Positions 50,474-59,862 of a stretch of 64,000 bases of DNA are shown here, in pieces. Position numbers and translations under genes: made by a program. How positions within the stretch are numbered: the stretch's first letter is position 1; every line of letters starts with the position of its first letter. The stretch comes from Actinoplanes missouriensis 431 (GTDB lineage Bacteria > Actinomycetota > Actinomycetes > Mycobacteriales > Micromonosporaceae): contig NC_017093.1 of the NCBI RefSeq assembly GCF_000284295.1, forward strand, positions 7,006,001 to 7,070,000, read 5' to 3'. The notes below the pieces were generated by a model. That model was given only the letters and a program-made list of their open reading frames with translations, searched no databases and was not told the DNA's origin.

Positions 50474-51079
50474 GTGATCGCTGAACTCGGCACCATCGCC
50501 TCGCTCTTCGCGATCGTGGCGTTCGGCGCGATCGTGCCTGTCGTCCCGACCGGCGCGGCGGTGAGCGGCGCCGCCGCCCTCGCGTTCCACACCCAGCCGC
50601 TCACCATCGTGCTGGTCCTGATCGCCGGGGCCGCCGGGGCGTACGTGGGTGACCTGGTGATGTACGCGATGTGCCGGCTCGGCGGGGAATCGCTGGCCCG
50701 GCGGCTGCGCTGGCTGCGCGACGAGCAGCGGCTCGCCTCGGTCAAGCATCGCCTGGAGGAGAAACAGGTCCCGGTCCTGCTGGTGTCCCGGCTGATTCCG
50801 GGCGGCCGGGTGCCGGTACTGCTCGCCGCCGCGTTCGTCGGCCTGCCCTGGCGGACGTTCGTGGTCGCGAACGTCCCGGCCTGCGCGCTCTGGTCGGTCG
50901 TCTACGCCGCGATCGGGCTGGCCGGCGGCTCGATCTTCCCCGAGCCGTGGCAGGGGGTGATCGCCGCGGTCGTGCTGATCCTGATCGTCAACCAGTCGAT
51001 GACCTGGTTCTCCCGGCGGCGGTCGGTCAATACTTCAAATGCGTCCGGGTTAGCTTCGCCGCCTTCTCCACCACCGTGA
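50474..51079 (+). CDS. DedA/VTT-family membrane protein
   Basis: A 201-aa membrane protein with about five helices. AYVGDLVMYAMCRLGG and the C-terminal block SRLIPGGRVPVLLAAAFVGL followed by FVVANVPACALW are the DedA signature, including the Arg of the re-entrant loop. Family members act as lipid scramblases or flippases, for undecaprenyl phosphate or phospholipids. It begins with GTG 50474, 34 bases after the MBL gene. Its 3' end overlaps the convergent serine hydrolase gene by 53 bases. Confidence 0.88.
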   Translation: MIAELGTIASLFAIVAFGAIVPVVPTGAAVSGAAALAFHTQPLTIVLVLIAGAAGAYVGDLVMYAMCRLGGESLARRLRWLRDEQRLASVKHRLEEKQVPVLLVSRLIPGGRVPVLLAAAFVGLPWRTFVVANVPACALWSVVYAAIGLAGGSIFPEPWQGVIAAVVLILIVNQSMTWFSRRRSVNTSNASGLASPPSPPP

Positions 51080-51962
51080 TCCCGCTCGGCATCGTCTTGT
51101 TCAGGTGCGACAGCACCGCGATCGAGACGTCCGTGTCGTCGTCGGTGATCCGGCCGACCGAGTTGATGATCCAGCGGCCGTTCTCGGTGGACCGGGAGAG
51201 CCAGCCGTTCTTCACGGTCGCCTCCTCCCCCGCCTTCGCGACCGCGGGGACACCCCAGTCCTGATCCTCGGCGACCGTGCTCATCAGCGTGTCCGCGTAC
51301 TTCCGGGACGCCGCCGTCAGCTCGCCCTTCTCGTCGACCAGCGCGTCGAGCAGCTTCACCTGGTCCTTCACCGTGGTCCGGGTGAGGCCCCACGAGCTGC
51401 TCACCCTGGTCTGGGTGAGGCCGAGGCGCTTGTTGCAGGCACTGATCGCGCTCGCCCGGCCCAGCTTGCTGAAGAGCGACGTGGTGGCCGCGTTGTCGCT
51501 GTACCTGATCATCTTCTTGGCGAGCGCGTCCTCGCTCGACGTGACCTTGCGGCCCCTGTCCTGCGCGGTGAGCAGCAGGCATGCCAGGACCTGCACCTTC
51601 ACGACGCTGGCCGTCTCGTACTTCTCGTCGCCGCGGTAGGAGTACGCCTCGCCGGTGGTCTTGTCGAGCACCGCCACGGAGAACTCGGGGACGGTGGCCG
51701 CATACTTCTTCAGCGCGGCGTTCAGCGCCTTGACGCGTTTCGCCCGCTCCTGCGCTGCCAGCTCCTCCGGGCTCGGGCCGGTCGGGGTCGGGCTCGCGCT
51801 CGGTTTCGGCGCGGCGGCCGGCGGGGCCTGCTTGAACGCGCCGGCCAGCGGCACCGCGCTCGCGGCGGAACCGTCGCCGGTCATGCCCCTCGCCACCAGC
51901 ACACCGCCGCCCAGGATGCCGGCGGCGGCGACCATCAGGATGAGATTCCGGGTACGTCGCAC
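51027..51962 (-). CDS. Secreted class A beta-lactamase-like serine hydrolase
   Basis: A 311-aa exported protein. The N-terminal signal or anchor helix (residues about 5-26) is followed by a Pro/Ala/Ser linker (about 45-65). The catalytic domain has SVVK (S119, K122) as SxxK, YSDN (155-157) as SDN, and VKNG (K251) in place of KTG. This order is that of class A beta-lactamases and related PBP-like hydrolases. The Asn in KNG is unusual, and I cannot identify a clear omega-loop Glu, so it may be a non-lactamase hydrolase. GTG 51962 has a CACTAT -10 six bases before it. Confidence 0.85.
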   Translation of the reverse strand: MRRTRNLILMVAAAGILGGGVLVARGMTGDGSAASAVPLAGAFKQAPPAAAPKPSASPTPTGPSPEELAAQERAKRVKALNAALKKYAATVPEFSVAVLDKTTGEAYSYRGDEKYETASVVKVQVLACLLLTAQDRGRKVTSSEDALAKKMIRYSDNAATTSLFSKLGRASAISACNKRLGLTQTRVSSSWGLTRTTVKDQVKLLDALVDEKGELTAASRKYADTLMSTVAEDQDWGVPAVAKAGEEATVKNGWLSRSTENGRWIINSVGRITDDDTDVSIAVLSHLNKTMPSGITVVEKAAKLTRTHLKY

Positions 51963-51968
51963 TCATGC

Positions 51969-51974
51969 ATAGTG
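51969..51974 (-). promoter_or_regulatory. -10 of leaderless serine-hydrolase promoter
   Basis: On the minus strand CACTAT ends 6 bases before GTG 51962, with no ribosome site. Confidence 0.45.
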
Positions 51975-52095
51975 CCGTGTCCCGGGCCCTCGATGCCGCC
52001 CGGAAGCCTGTGGAATCTGTAAGAGTGCCCGACTTTCGACCGTGGGGCAGCACACCCGTACCGTCCGTGACCGGTGGCGGGTGCGAGGCAGGCGC

Positions 52096-53040
52096 ATGAT
52101 GGGAGGCATGGCAATCCTCTCGGCCCTCACCCGTGCCGCGCTGGCGGCTCCCGCAGCCGCCGCCGACCTGACCCGGTCCGCAATCGGCCAGGTGATCGAG
52201 ACGGCGGCGACCGCCGCGACCATTCCGGTACGCGCGGTCGGCCTGATCAGCCAGGCAGAACTGCTGTTGAACCGGGTCAACCTGGTCGCCGGCGAGGCCG
52301 AGGATCTGATCGGCCGGGTCAGCACCGCCGTCGCCCAGGCCGAGGAACTGATCACCAAGGTGACCCTGGTGGCGAACAGCGCGGAGACTACTGTCGGTGA
52401 CGCCCGCGCGATCGCCACCGCCGCCGCCCTCACCATCGAGGAAGCCGCCACCATCTCGTCGGCGGCCGGCGACCTGGTTCGCCGCGCCTCGGTCACCGCC
52501 GAGGCGGCGGGCGTCGTGGTCGGGGACGCGGCGGCCGCGCTCGGCGAGGTCGGCGCGATCACGACAGCGGCCAAGTCAGCGGTCGGCGAGGTCTCCTCCA
52601 TCACCACGGCGGCCTCCGGGACGATCGCCGAGGTGGCCGGGCTCACCGACTCGGCACGCGGCATCGTCACGTCCGCGTCCGGTGTCGCGGATCAGGCAGA
52701 GGCCGTGGTCGGCCGGGCGGACGCCCTGACCGGCGAGGTCGAGGTGCTGCTCAACGGATACGCCCCGACGCTGCGGCAGGCGGCGCCGCTCGCCGCCCGG
52801 TTCGTCGCCGAGCTGACGCCGGACGAGGTGACCGCCGCGATCCGGATGGTGGACCAGCTCCCGCAGCTGCGGGACCACCTGGTCAACGACGTGATGCCGC
52901 TTCTCGGCAAGCTCGACCAGGTCGGGCCGGACCTGCACAAACTGCTCGAGGTCACCGAGGACCTGCACCTGGCGATCGCCGGGCTGCCGGGCCTGAAGCT
53001 CCTCCGCCGCCGCGGCGAGGAGCGAGTCCACGACGCCTGA
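52096..53040 (+). CDS. Ala-rich repetitive helical protein
   Basis: A 314-aa protein made almost wholly of amphipathic Ala/Val/Glu/Thr helices. Roughly 11- and 22-residue periodic units (AEDLIGRVSTAVAQAEEL, AEAVVGRADALTGEVEVL, AAALGEVGAITTAAKSAV) recall phasin- or apolipoprotein-like surface-binding coils. The N-terminal part (MAILSALTRAALAAPAAAA) could be a weak signal or helix. The C-terminal 80 residues (LTPDEVTAAIRMVDQL onward) are less repetitive. ATG 52096 follows GAGGCAGG; ATG 52108 is the alternative. No enzymatic motif is visible. A role in coating lipid or polymer surfaces is speculative. Confidence 0.65.
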   Translation: MMGGMAILSALTRAALAAPAAAADLTRSAIGQVIETAATAATIPVRAVGLISQAELLLNRVNLVAGEAEDLIGRVSTAVAQAEELITKVTLVANSAETTVGDARAIATAAALTIEEAATISSAAGDLVRRASVTAEAAGVVVGDAAAALGEVGAITTAAKSAVGEVSSITTAASGTIAEVAGLTDSARGIVTSASGVADQAEAVVGRADALTGEVEVLLNGYAPTLRQAAPLAARFVAELTPDEVTAAIRMVDQLPQLRDHLVNDVMPLLGKLDQVGPDLHKLLEVTEDLHLAIAGLPGLKLLRRRGEERVHDA

Positions 53041-53068
53041 CAGCAGCCCGATTCGCCCGCAGCGCCCT

Positions 53069-53207
53069 CCGAGCCGTAGCCGCCGCAGGTCGAACCGGCC
53101 TGATGAGCGTGCCGGCCTGATGAGCGTGCTCAGCTACGGCCCGGACCCCTCAGCCGTAGCCGGCGCGGGCTAAACCGGCTTGATCACCGCGCTGCGCTAC
53201 GGCTCGG
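53069..53207. repeat. Fold-back repeats with CCGTAGC/GCTACGG cores
   Basis: CCGAGCCGTAGC (53069-53080) and GCTACGGCTCGG (53196-53207) are a perfect 12-bp inverted pair. GCTACGG at 53133 and CCGTAGC at 53154 form a second nested pair. A 19-bp direct repeat (CCGGCCTGATGAGCGTGC core) lies between. It resembles a REP-like palindromic element. The gap 53041-53456 has no gene. Confidence 0.7.
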
Positions 53208-53236
53208 GCACGAGCCGGCTTCGAGCGCGGACGGGG

Positions 53237-53301
53237 TGGGCTTGCGGAGTGGGCTTGCGGAGTGGGCTTGCGGAGTGGGCTTGCGGAGTGGGCTTGCGGG
53301 G
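53237..53301. repeat. 13-bp tandem repeat, five copies
   Basis: TGGGCTTGCGGAG repeats at 53237, 53250, 53263 and 53276, with a fifth unit (TGGGCTTGCGGGG) at 53289. Being 13 bp, it shifts frame at each unit, so it is not coding. Confidence 0.9.
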
Positions 53302-53411
53302 TGGGCCGGGGGTGGCGGCGGGAAGCGCCGGCGGAAGGGGCGTCAGGGGTGGCGAAGGCGGGGACGCGGTGATGCGGTTGGGGGCTGCTCGGGGCGTACC
53401 CGGAAAAAGGG

Positions 53412-53437
53412 CCGGCGCCCCCGATCGGGGACGCCGG
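53412..53437 (-). terminator. Hairpin after the S1 protease gene
   Basis: CCGGCG (53412-53417) pairs with CGCCGG (53432-53437), with an inner CCCCGAT/ATCGGGG part. It begins 20 bases after the stop of the minus-strand protease gene. There is no T tract, as is common in high-GC actinomycetes. Confidence 0.65.
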
Positions 53438-53456
53438 ACCGACGAGATGGGGATTG

Positions 53457-54488
53457 TCAGTAGACGGAGACGCCGTAGGCGTTGAGGGCCTCGACCACCG
53501 GCTGGAAGTAGGTGACGCCGCCGGTGCTGCAGTTGCCGGAGCCGCCCGAGGTCAGGCCGTGGGCGGTGCTGCCGGAGTAGAGCGGGCCGCCGCTGTCGCC
53601 GGGCTGGGCGCAGACGGTGGTGCGGATCAGGCCGGAGACCGAGCCCTCGGCGTAGTTGACCGTGCTGTTCAGGGCGGTCACGCGGCCGGAACGGGTGCCG
53701 GTGGTGGAGCCGCGGCGGTAGACCGTGGCGCCGACGGCCGGGGTGGAGGCGGAGGCGATGTCGATCGAGCCGACGCCGCCGGTCTTGGTGATCGACGTGT
53801 TGGTGTAGCGGACGATGCCGTAGTCGTTACCGGGGAAGCTGCTGCCGGTACGGGTGCCGAGCGTCGTCGAGCCGTTGGTCCACGTGGAGGAGATGTTCGT
53901 GCAGTGGCCGGCGGTGAGGAAGAAGTAGGTGCCGGCGCTGTTGCGCACGTTGAAGCCGAGCGAGCAGCGGCCGCCGCTGGGCGCGTAGATCGCGTCGCCA
54001 CCGGAGATCTTGATGCTCATCTTGCCGGCGACGGATTCGATCCGGGCGGTGTCGCCGAGCTTCGCGACGGTGGCCTTGACCGCGGCAAGCTTCGCGCCGG
54101 TGACTGTCTCGTCGACGCTGACCACGACCTGGTTGCTGACCGGGTCGACGGCGAACGCGGTGCCGGGGGTCTTCAGGGTGGACTTCAGCGTGTTGTCGGC
54201 GGCGGCCAGGGTGGCGCCGCTGCGAGCGACGTAGCGCACTGTCGCGCCGGCCGCGCGGGCCTCGGCGGCGGTGGCGGAGTCGGTCACGTTGACCACGAGT
54301 TTGCCGGCGGAGTCCAGGTAGGACCCGGCGTCACGGGTGCCGAGCTTGGAGTCGAGAGCGACGGCGAGGGCTGAGGCGTCAGCGGCGGGGGCGGCAGAGG
54401 CGGGGCCGGGCATGGCGGCCAGTCCGCTGCCGACGAGCACGCCCACGGCCAAGCCGACGATCGGCCGGCGCAGCTTCGGGTTGAGCAC
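53457..54488 (-). CDS. Secreted S1 (streptogrisin/alpha-lytic-like) protease
   Basis: A 343-aa pre-pro-protease. Signal peptide 1-about 33 (ending GPASA), pro-region about 35-165, mature domain from about D165 (DAIYAPSGGRCSLGFNV). The catalytic triad is H195 in TAGHC, D222 in GNDYGIVRY and S299 in GDSGGP. Cys pairs C175/C196 and C293/C323 are in typical positions. The pro-region of this family acts as a folding chaperone. GTG 54488 has GGAGG 4-5 bases upstream. A promoter-like TTGCCA/AATACT pair lies about 60-90 bases upstream. It probably degrades extracellular protein. Confidence 0.92.
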   Translation of the reverse strand: MLNPKLRRPIVGLAVGVLVGSGLAAMPGPASAAPAADASALAVALDSKLGTRDAGSYLDSAGKLVVNVTDSATAAEARAAGATVRYVARSGATLAAADNTLKSTLKTPGTAFAVDPVSNQVVVSVDETVTGAKLAAVKATVAKLGDTARIESVAGKMSIKISGGDAIYAPSGGRCSLGFNVRNSAGTYFFLTAGHCTNISSTWTNGSTTLGTRTGSSFPGNDYGIVRYTNTSITKTGGVGSIDIASASTPAVGATVYRRGSTTGTRSGRVTALNSTVNYAEGSVSGLIRTTVCAQPGDSGGPLYSGSTAHGLTSGGSGNCSTGGVTYFQPVVEALNAYGVSVY

Positions 54489-54547
54489 GGTTCCTCCCAG
54501 GGGGACGGGTAGGTCTGGTGCACCGGTCAGGCGCACCCGTGCTCGCT

Positions 54548-54576
54548 AGTATTTAAATCGATCAATGTGCTGGCAA
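54548..54576 (-). promoter_or_regulatory. Promoter candidate of the S1 protease gene
   Basis: On the minus strand TTGCCA (54571-54576) and AATACT (54548-54553) are separated by exactly 17 bases, in an A+T-rich patch 60 bases before the start. Confidence 0.4.
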
Positions 54577-54730
54577 GGGTGCCAACTGGATCACCCAAAC
54601 CTGATCAACTCGTGCATGAGCAGGCGAAACGACCGCTCCATATCGTCGGCCTATGACCCTTTCGGGATGAATGACCGATGAATAATGTGAGCGGCCGTCT
54701 CAGCGCGGCAACAACATCGACACACGGAGG

Positions 54731-55258
54731 TCACCGGTCCACGACGGTGATCGGCGCGTCGTCGGCGAGCCGGTAACCCAGGCCGTAGACGGTGGTGATC
54801 AGCTCCGGGTCGTCGAGCTTCGTGCGCAGCCGGCTCACGTGGACGTCGACCGTCCGGTTCGTGGTGTGCCGGTGACCCCAGACGTGGGTGAGCAGCTGCG
54901 ACCGGCTGAACACCTGGCGCGGGTGGCGGGAGAGGAAGAGCAGCAGGTCGTACTCCAGGCGGCTGAGCTCCAGCAGCCGGCCGGCCCGGAACGCGGTCCG
55001 CGCGCGGGGATCGAGCTGGATTCCGCCGTCCGCGCGCGGCGCCGGCGCGACCGGCTCGAGCTCGACCGCCGCGGACGGGCCGGCCGCGTCGACCAGCTCC
55101 CGCAGCGCGGCCAGGATCCGCTCCCGGCCGTCGGCGCCGCCGCTGATGCTGATCGTCACGGTGACCGGCTCATCCTCGGGCGCCGGCGGCGGCAGCGGTC
55201 GCAGCAGGACCGGACGGGGATAGGCGGCGTGCGGATGAGCGACGGCGAGAGCAGACAT
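54731..55258 (-). CDS. Orphan winged-helix DNA-binding protein (OmpR-type)
   Basis: A 175-aa regulator with an OmpR/PhoB-type winged helix only (residues about 80-172): LSRLEYDLLLFLSRHP, FSRSQLLTHVWGH, RTVDVHVSRLRTKL and TTVYGLGYRLA. The N-terminal 75 residues are a Pro-rich start and a short VTISISGGADGRERILAALREL segment. No phospho-acceptor receiver domain is present, so it is not a classical response regulator. ATG 55258 follows AGGAG by 5 bases. It is divergent from the flavin reductase gene, with a perfect palindrome in between; autoregulation and control of that operon are plausible. Confidence 0.88.
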   Translation of the reverse strand: MSALAVAHPHAAYPRPVLLRPLPPPAPEDEPVTVTISISGGADGRERILAALRELVDAAGPSAAVELEPVAPAPRADGGIQLDPRARTAFRAGRLLELSRLEYDLLLFLSRHPRQVFSRSQLLTHVWGHRHTTNRTVDVHVSRLRTKLDDPELITTVYGLGYRLADDAPITVVDR

Positions 55259-55333
55259 CTCGGCTCCTGAATGTGTGATCGGACCAACAGGTGGCGCCGG
55301 CGATTGCGGCCGGCGCAAGGCAAGGATACATTT

Positions 55334-55350
55334 CCTATCTGTTAGATAGG
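55334..55350. promoter_or_regulatory. Palindromic operator between regulator and flavin reductase
   Basis: CCTATCT (55334-55340) and AGATAGG (55344-55350) are perfect inverted 7-bp arms around GTT. It lies 51 bases before the flavin reductase ATG and 76 bases from the divergent regulator start. It is A+T-rich in a high-GC setting. Confidence 0.6.
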
Positions 55351-55400
55351 TATCCCGCAGCGCAGTGGCGGGCGTCTCAACACATCGAGGGGGAACCCCC

Positions 55401-55904
55401 ATGACCGTCAGCTCACTCGTGGACGCCGATCTCTTCCGTACCCTGCTCCGCCGGCACGCCGCCGCCGTCGTGGTGATCACCGCGCCGGGCGACGAGCAGC
55501 CGGCCGGTTTCACGGCGACCTCGTTCACCTCGGTCTCCCTCGACCCGCCGCTGGTCTCCTTCTGCCTTGCGCACAGCGCGTCGGCCTGGCCCGCGGTGGC
55601 CGCCTCCGACGTCGTCGCCGTGCACGTGCTCACCGAGGAGCAGGAGCACGTGGCGCGAACCTTCTCCACACGGGGCATCGACCGGTTCGCCATGCACGGC
55701 GACTGGGAGATCGGCCCCGGCGGGGTGCCCCTGCTCGGCGGGGTCCTCGCCCGCCTGGTCTGCCGGGTGGTCCGGCGGGTCGAGGCCGGCGACCACACGA
55801 TCGTGCTGGCCTCTCCGGTGGCCGGCGCGGTGCACGACGACCTCGCGGCGACGCCGCTGGTCTATCACGACGGCACCTATCACAACTTGCGGAAAGCCGC
55901 CTGA
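55401..55904 (+). CDS. Flavin reductase family protein
   Basis: A 167-aa FMN-binding split-barrel reductase: DLFRTLLRRHAAAVVVIT, GFTATSFTSVSLDPPLVSFC, DRFAMHGDWEIG and a C-terminal GDHTIVLASPVAGAV. It resembles the paralogue at 687-1172 but has a different C-terminus. The next gene, an NAD(P)H-FMN reductase, starts 12 bases after its stop, so the two probably supply reduced flavin together. The divergent winged-helix regulator and palindrome likely govern expression. The partner oxygenase is not in the window. Confidence 0.9.
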   Translation: MTVSSLVDADLFRTLLRRHAAAVVVITAPGDEQPAGFTATSFTSVSLDPPLVSFCLAHSASAWPAVAASDVVAVHVLTEEQEHVARTFSTRGIDRFAMHGDWEIGPGGVPLLGGVLARLVCRVVRRVEAGDHTIVLASPVAGAVHDDLAATPLVYHDGTYHNLRKAA

Positions 55905-55915
55905 AAGGACATATC

Positions 55916-56398
55916 GTGACGGGAATCCTCGTGATCTCCGGCAATCCCCGCTCCGGTTCACGCACCTCCGTCCTGGCCACCGCCGTCGGCGCGGCGATCG
56001 CCGCGCGGATCGGCTCGCCGGACCCGCACGTGATCGAGGTCGGCGATCTCGGGGCCGGGCTGCTGACCCCCGGCGACGACGCGACGAGAACCGCGCTCGC
56101 CGCCATCGCCGAGGCGAATCTGCTGGTCGTCGCCACGCCGACCTACAAGGGCAGCTACACCGGCGTGCTCAAGGTTCTGCTGGACCAGCTGCCGGCGCAG
56201 GCCCTCGCCGGCAAGCTGGCCGTGCCGGTGGTGACCGCCGGCGTGGCGCCGCAGGCCGCCGCCGCGGAGGCTCTGCTGCGCCAGCTGCTGGTCGAGCTCG
56301 GCGCGATCGCGGTCCGGCCCGGCCTGCCCGTGGTCGAGGCGGACCTGGCCGAGACCGCGGAGATCGCCCAGAAGTACGCGGCAGCGCTGGACTGGTGA
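55916..56398 (+). CDS. NAD(P)H-dependent FMN reductase (SsuE-like)
   Basis: A 160-aa flavodoxin-fold reductase. The FMN phosphate loop is GNPRSGSRTS at residues 9-18; ATPTYKGSYTGVLKVLLDQL is the second flavin loop and helix; PVVTAGVAPQAAAAE follows. The layout is that of SsuE/MsuE-type FMN reductases, which feed FMNH2 to alkanesulfonate-type monooxygenases. GTG 55916 has AAAGGA 6 bases upstream. A sulfur-scavenging role is inferred from the family only. Confidence 0.88.
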   Translation: MTGILVISGNPRSGSRTSVLATAVGAAIAARIGSPDPHVIEVGDLGAGLLTPGDDATRTALAAIAEANLLVVATPTYKGSYTGVLKVLLDQLPAQALAGKLAVPVVTAGVAPQAAAAEALLRQLLVELGAIAVRPGLPVVEADLAETAEIAQKYAAALDW

Positions 56399-56402
56399 GG
56401 GA

Positions 56403-58037
<1,635 letters not shown>

Positions 58038-58076
58038 GCCCTGCGAGATCGGACGTATCGGAAAGTGCTTGAGACC

Positions 58077-58706
58077 CTAGAGGTTGCGGGCCGCTAGCAA
58101 TGCGAGTCGCACCCGGTTCGGGCTGCCGGTCTTGGTCATCAGCGCGGTGATGTGGGTCTTCACGGTGGTCACCCCGATGTGCATCCGCTCAGCGATCTCA
58201 CCATTGCTCAAGCCCTCCCCGACCAGGCCCAGCACCTCCTGCTCGCGGGCGGTCAGCCCGCCGATCCGGCGGGGCTGCTCGGGCTTCGCGTCGACCGCCC
58301 GCCGCACCAGCCGGCGCAGCACCTCCTGGCTGTACGGGCTCTCCCCCGCCGCCGCCTGCCGGATCCCGTTCAGCAACTCGGCCGGCGGGGCGTCCTTGAG
58401 CAGGAACCCGCACGCGCCGGCCTGCAGCGCCGGGTAGAGATGGTCGTCGTCGCCGAACGTGGTCAGCACCAGCACCCGCGCGGCCGGGCGCTCGCCGACG
58501 ATCCGGCTGGTCGCGGTGATCCCGTCCACGCCGGGCATCCGCAGATCCATCACGATCACGTCGGGTGCGAGCCGGGCGGCCAGCTCGACCGCGGCCCGGC
58601 CGTCACCCGCCTCGCCGACCACCTCCAGGCCGGGCTCCGCGTCGCAGAGCATCCGCAGCCCGGCCCGGACGAGTTGCTGGTCGTCGACGAGCAACACCCT
58701 GATCAT
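58077..58706 (-). CDS. NarL-family response regulator
   Basis: A 209-aa regulator. Receiver: IRVLLVDDQQLVRAGLRML, VIVMDLRMPGVDG, VLTTFGDDDHLYPALQAG, LKDAPP. LuxR-type output: LTAREQEVLGLVGEGLSNGE and GVTTVKTHITALMTKTG. ATG 58706 overlaps the kinase stop (ATGA) and has GGGGGAG 5 bases upstream. It is the last gene of a membrane protein-kinase-regulator operon. Confidence 0.95.
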   Translation of the reverse strand: MIRVLLVDDQQLVRAGLRMLCDAEPGLEVVGEAGDGRAAVELAARLAPDVIVMDLRMPGVDGITATSRIVGERPAARVLVLTTFGDDDHLYPALQAGACGFLLKDAPPAELLNGIRQAAAGESPYSQEVLRRLVRRAVDAKPEQPRRIGGLTAREQEVLGLVGEGLSNGEIAERMHIGVTTVKTHITALMTKTGSPNRVRLALLAARNL

Positions 58707-59845
58707 GAGTTCTCCCCCGGTATCACCGTCGCGACCCGCCAGCCGGGCCCGTGCGGCCCGGCGTTCAGCACACCGCCGAGCACCTCGACCCGCTCCCGCA
58801 TCCCGACGAGGCCGTGCCCGCCGCCGGGTGGGGCGGCCCGCACGGGAGCCCCGCCGTCGTCGGCCACCTCCCATTCGAGATCATCGCCGGCGAGGACGAT
58901 ACGCAGGCTGGCGCGAGCCGACGGTCCGGCGTGCTTGGCCACGTTGGTGAGCGCCTCCTGGGTGAGCCGGAGGACGGCCAGGCCGCGGACCGCGTCGAGA
59001 GCGCCGACCGCGGGGTCGATCTCGGCCTCGACGATCACGCCGGCGCGCCGGGCGGTCTCCACGGCGCCGTCCAGCGCGGCGGGCAGGGCGGACGGGTCGA
59101 TCGCGGTGAGGGCGGCGTCACCGCGTACCCCGTCGGGGTCGCGCAGCACGGCGACCAGCCGGCGCAGATCCGCCAGGGCCGCGGTCCCGGTCCGATGGAC
59201 GTCGTCGAAGACGGCGTCCACCTCGGGTTCCAGATCCGGCAGCACGTGCCGCGCCACGCCCACCCGGAGCACCATCGACGCGACGTGGTGGGCGACCACG
59301 TCGTGCAGCTCCCGGGCGATCGCGCTGCGCTCGTCGGCGCGGGCCGCCCGCTGCTCGGAGAGGGCCCGGCGCTCGGCCTGGACGCCCAGCTCACGGGTGG
59401 TCCGCACGACGGTTCCGATGAGCACCGGGAGGCCCAGGTTGATGCAGAGGCCGACCAGGTTCTCGGTGAGCGAGCCGGTCCGGTGGAAGATCAGGTAGAC
59501 GGCGGCGACCAGGCCGACGTTGCCCCACAGCATCCGGCGGGAAGGCGCCCAGAGGGCCACCTCGCCGATCGCCCACGCCGTGCCCACCTGGTTGATCGTG
59601 TAGTCGTCCAGTGTCCGCAGCGCCACCGCGAAGAGCACGGTCTGCACCAGCAGGTTGATCGGCGGACGGCGGTGCAGCAGCAGCCCGGAGGAGAACGCCG
59701 CGACCGCGAGCGCCCACTGCGGGCCGGTCACCGGCACCCCGGTCTCCCGCGGCGCCAGCAGCAGATAGACCACGCCGGAGGTGTTCAGCAACAGCATCCG
59801 GGTGAACGTGTCCCGCACGTCGAAGAGACGTCCCCGCCGGCCCAT
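58703..59845 (-). CDS. NarL-type sensor histidine kinase
   Basis: A 380-aa membrane kinase. Several hydrophobic helices fill residues about 17-150. The HisKA_3 motif is IARELHDVVAHHVASMVL with the phospho-accepting His. The HATPase domain has EALTNVAKHAG, ADDGG and GHGLVGMRERVEVLGG. ATG 59845 has TAGGCT 7 bases before it, so it may also be transcribed alone as a leaderless mRNA. It starts 18 bases after the unnamed-family membrane protein gene. The three genes are likely one signalling unit with the membrane protein as an accessory sensor. Confidence 0.93.
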   Translation of the reverse strand: MGRRGRLFDVRDTFTRMLLLNTSGVVYLLLAPRETGVPVTGPQWALAVAAFSSGLLLHRRPPINLLVQTVLFAVALRTLDDYTINQVGTAWAIGEVALWAPSRRMLWGNVGLVAAVYLIFHRTGSLTENLVGLCINLGLPVLIGTVVRTTRELGVQAERRALSEQRAARADERSAIARELHDVVAHHVASMVLRVGVARHVLPDLEPEVDAVFDDVHRTGTAALADLRRLVAVLRDPDGVRGDAALTAIDPSALPAALDGAVETARRAGVIVEAEIDPAVGALDAVRGLAVLRLTQEALTNVAKHAGPSARASLRIVLAGDDLEWEVADDGGAPVRAAPPGGGHGLVGMRERVEVLGGVLNAGPHGPGWRVATVIPGENS

Positions 59846-59852
59846 GGTGGTC

Positions 59853-59858
59853 AGCCTA
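59853..59858 (-). promoter_or_regulatory. -10 of leaderless kinase promoter
   Basis: On the minus strand TAGGCT ends 7 bases before ATG 59845, between the membrane protein stop and the kinase start. Confidence 0.5.
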
Positions 59859-59862
59859 GGCG

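Noticed and set aside
51105..52022. A plus-strand frame opposite the serine hydrolase gene
   Set aside because: Shadow of a gene with a clear SxxK-SDN-KNG order.
53180..53485. A plus-strand frame translating the 13-bp repeats
   Set aside because: It changes frame with each unit, has no ribosome site and covers a terminator.
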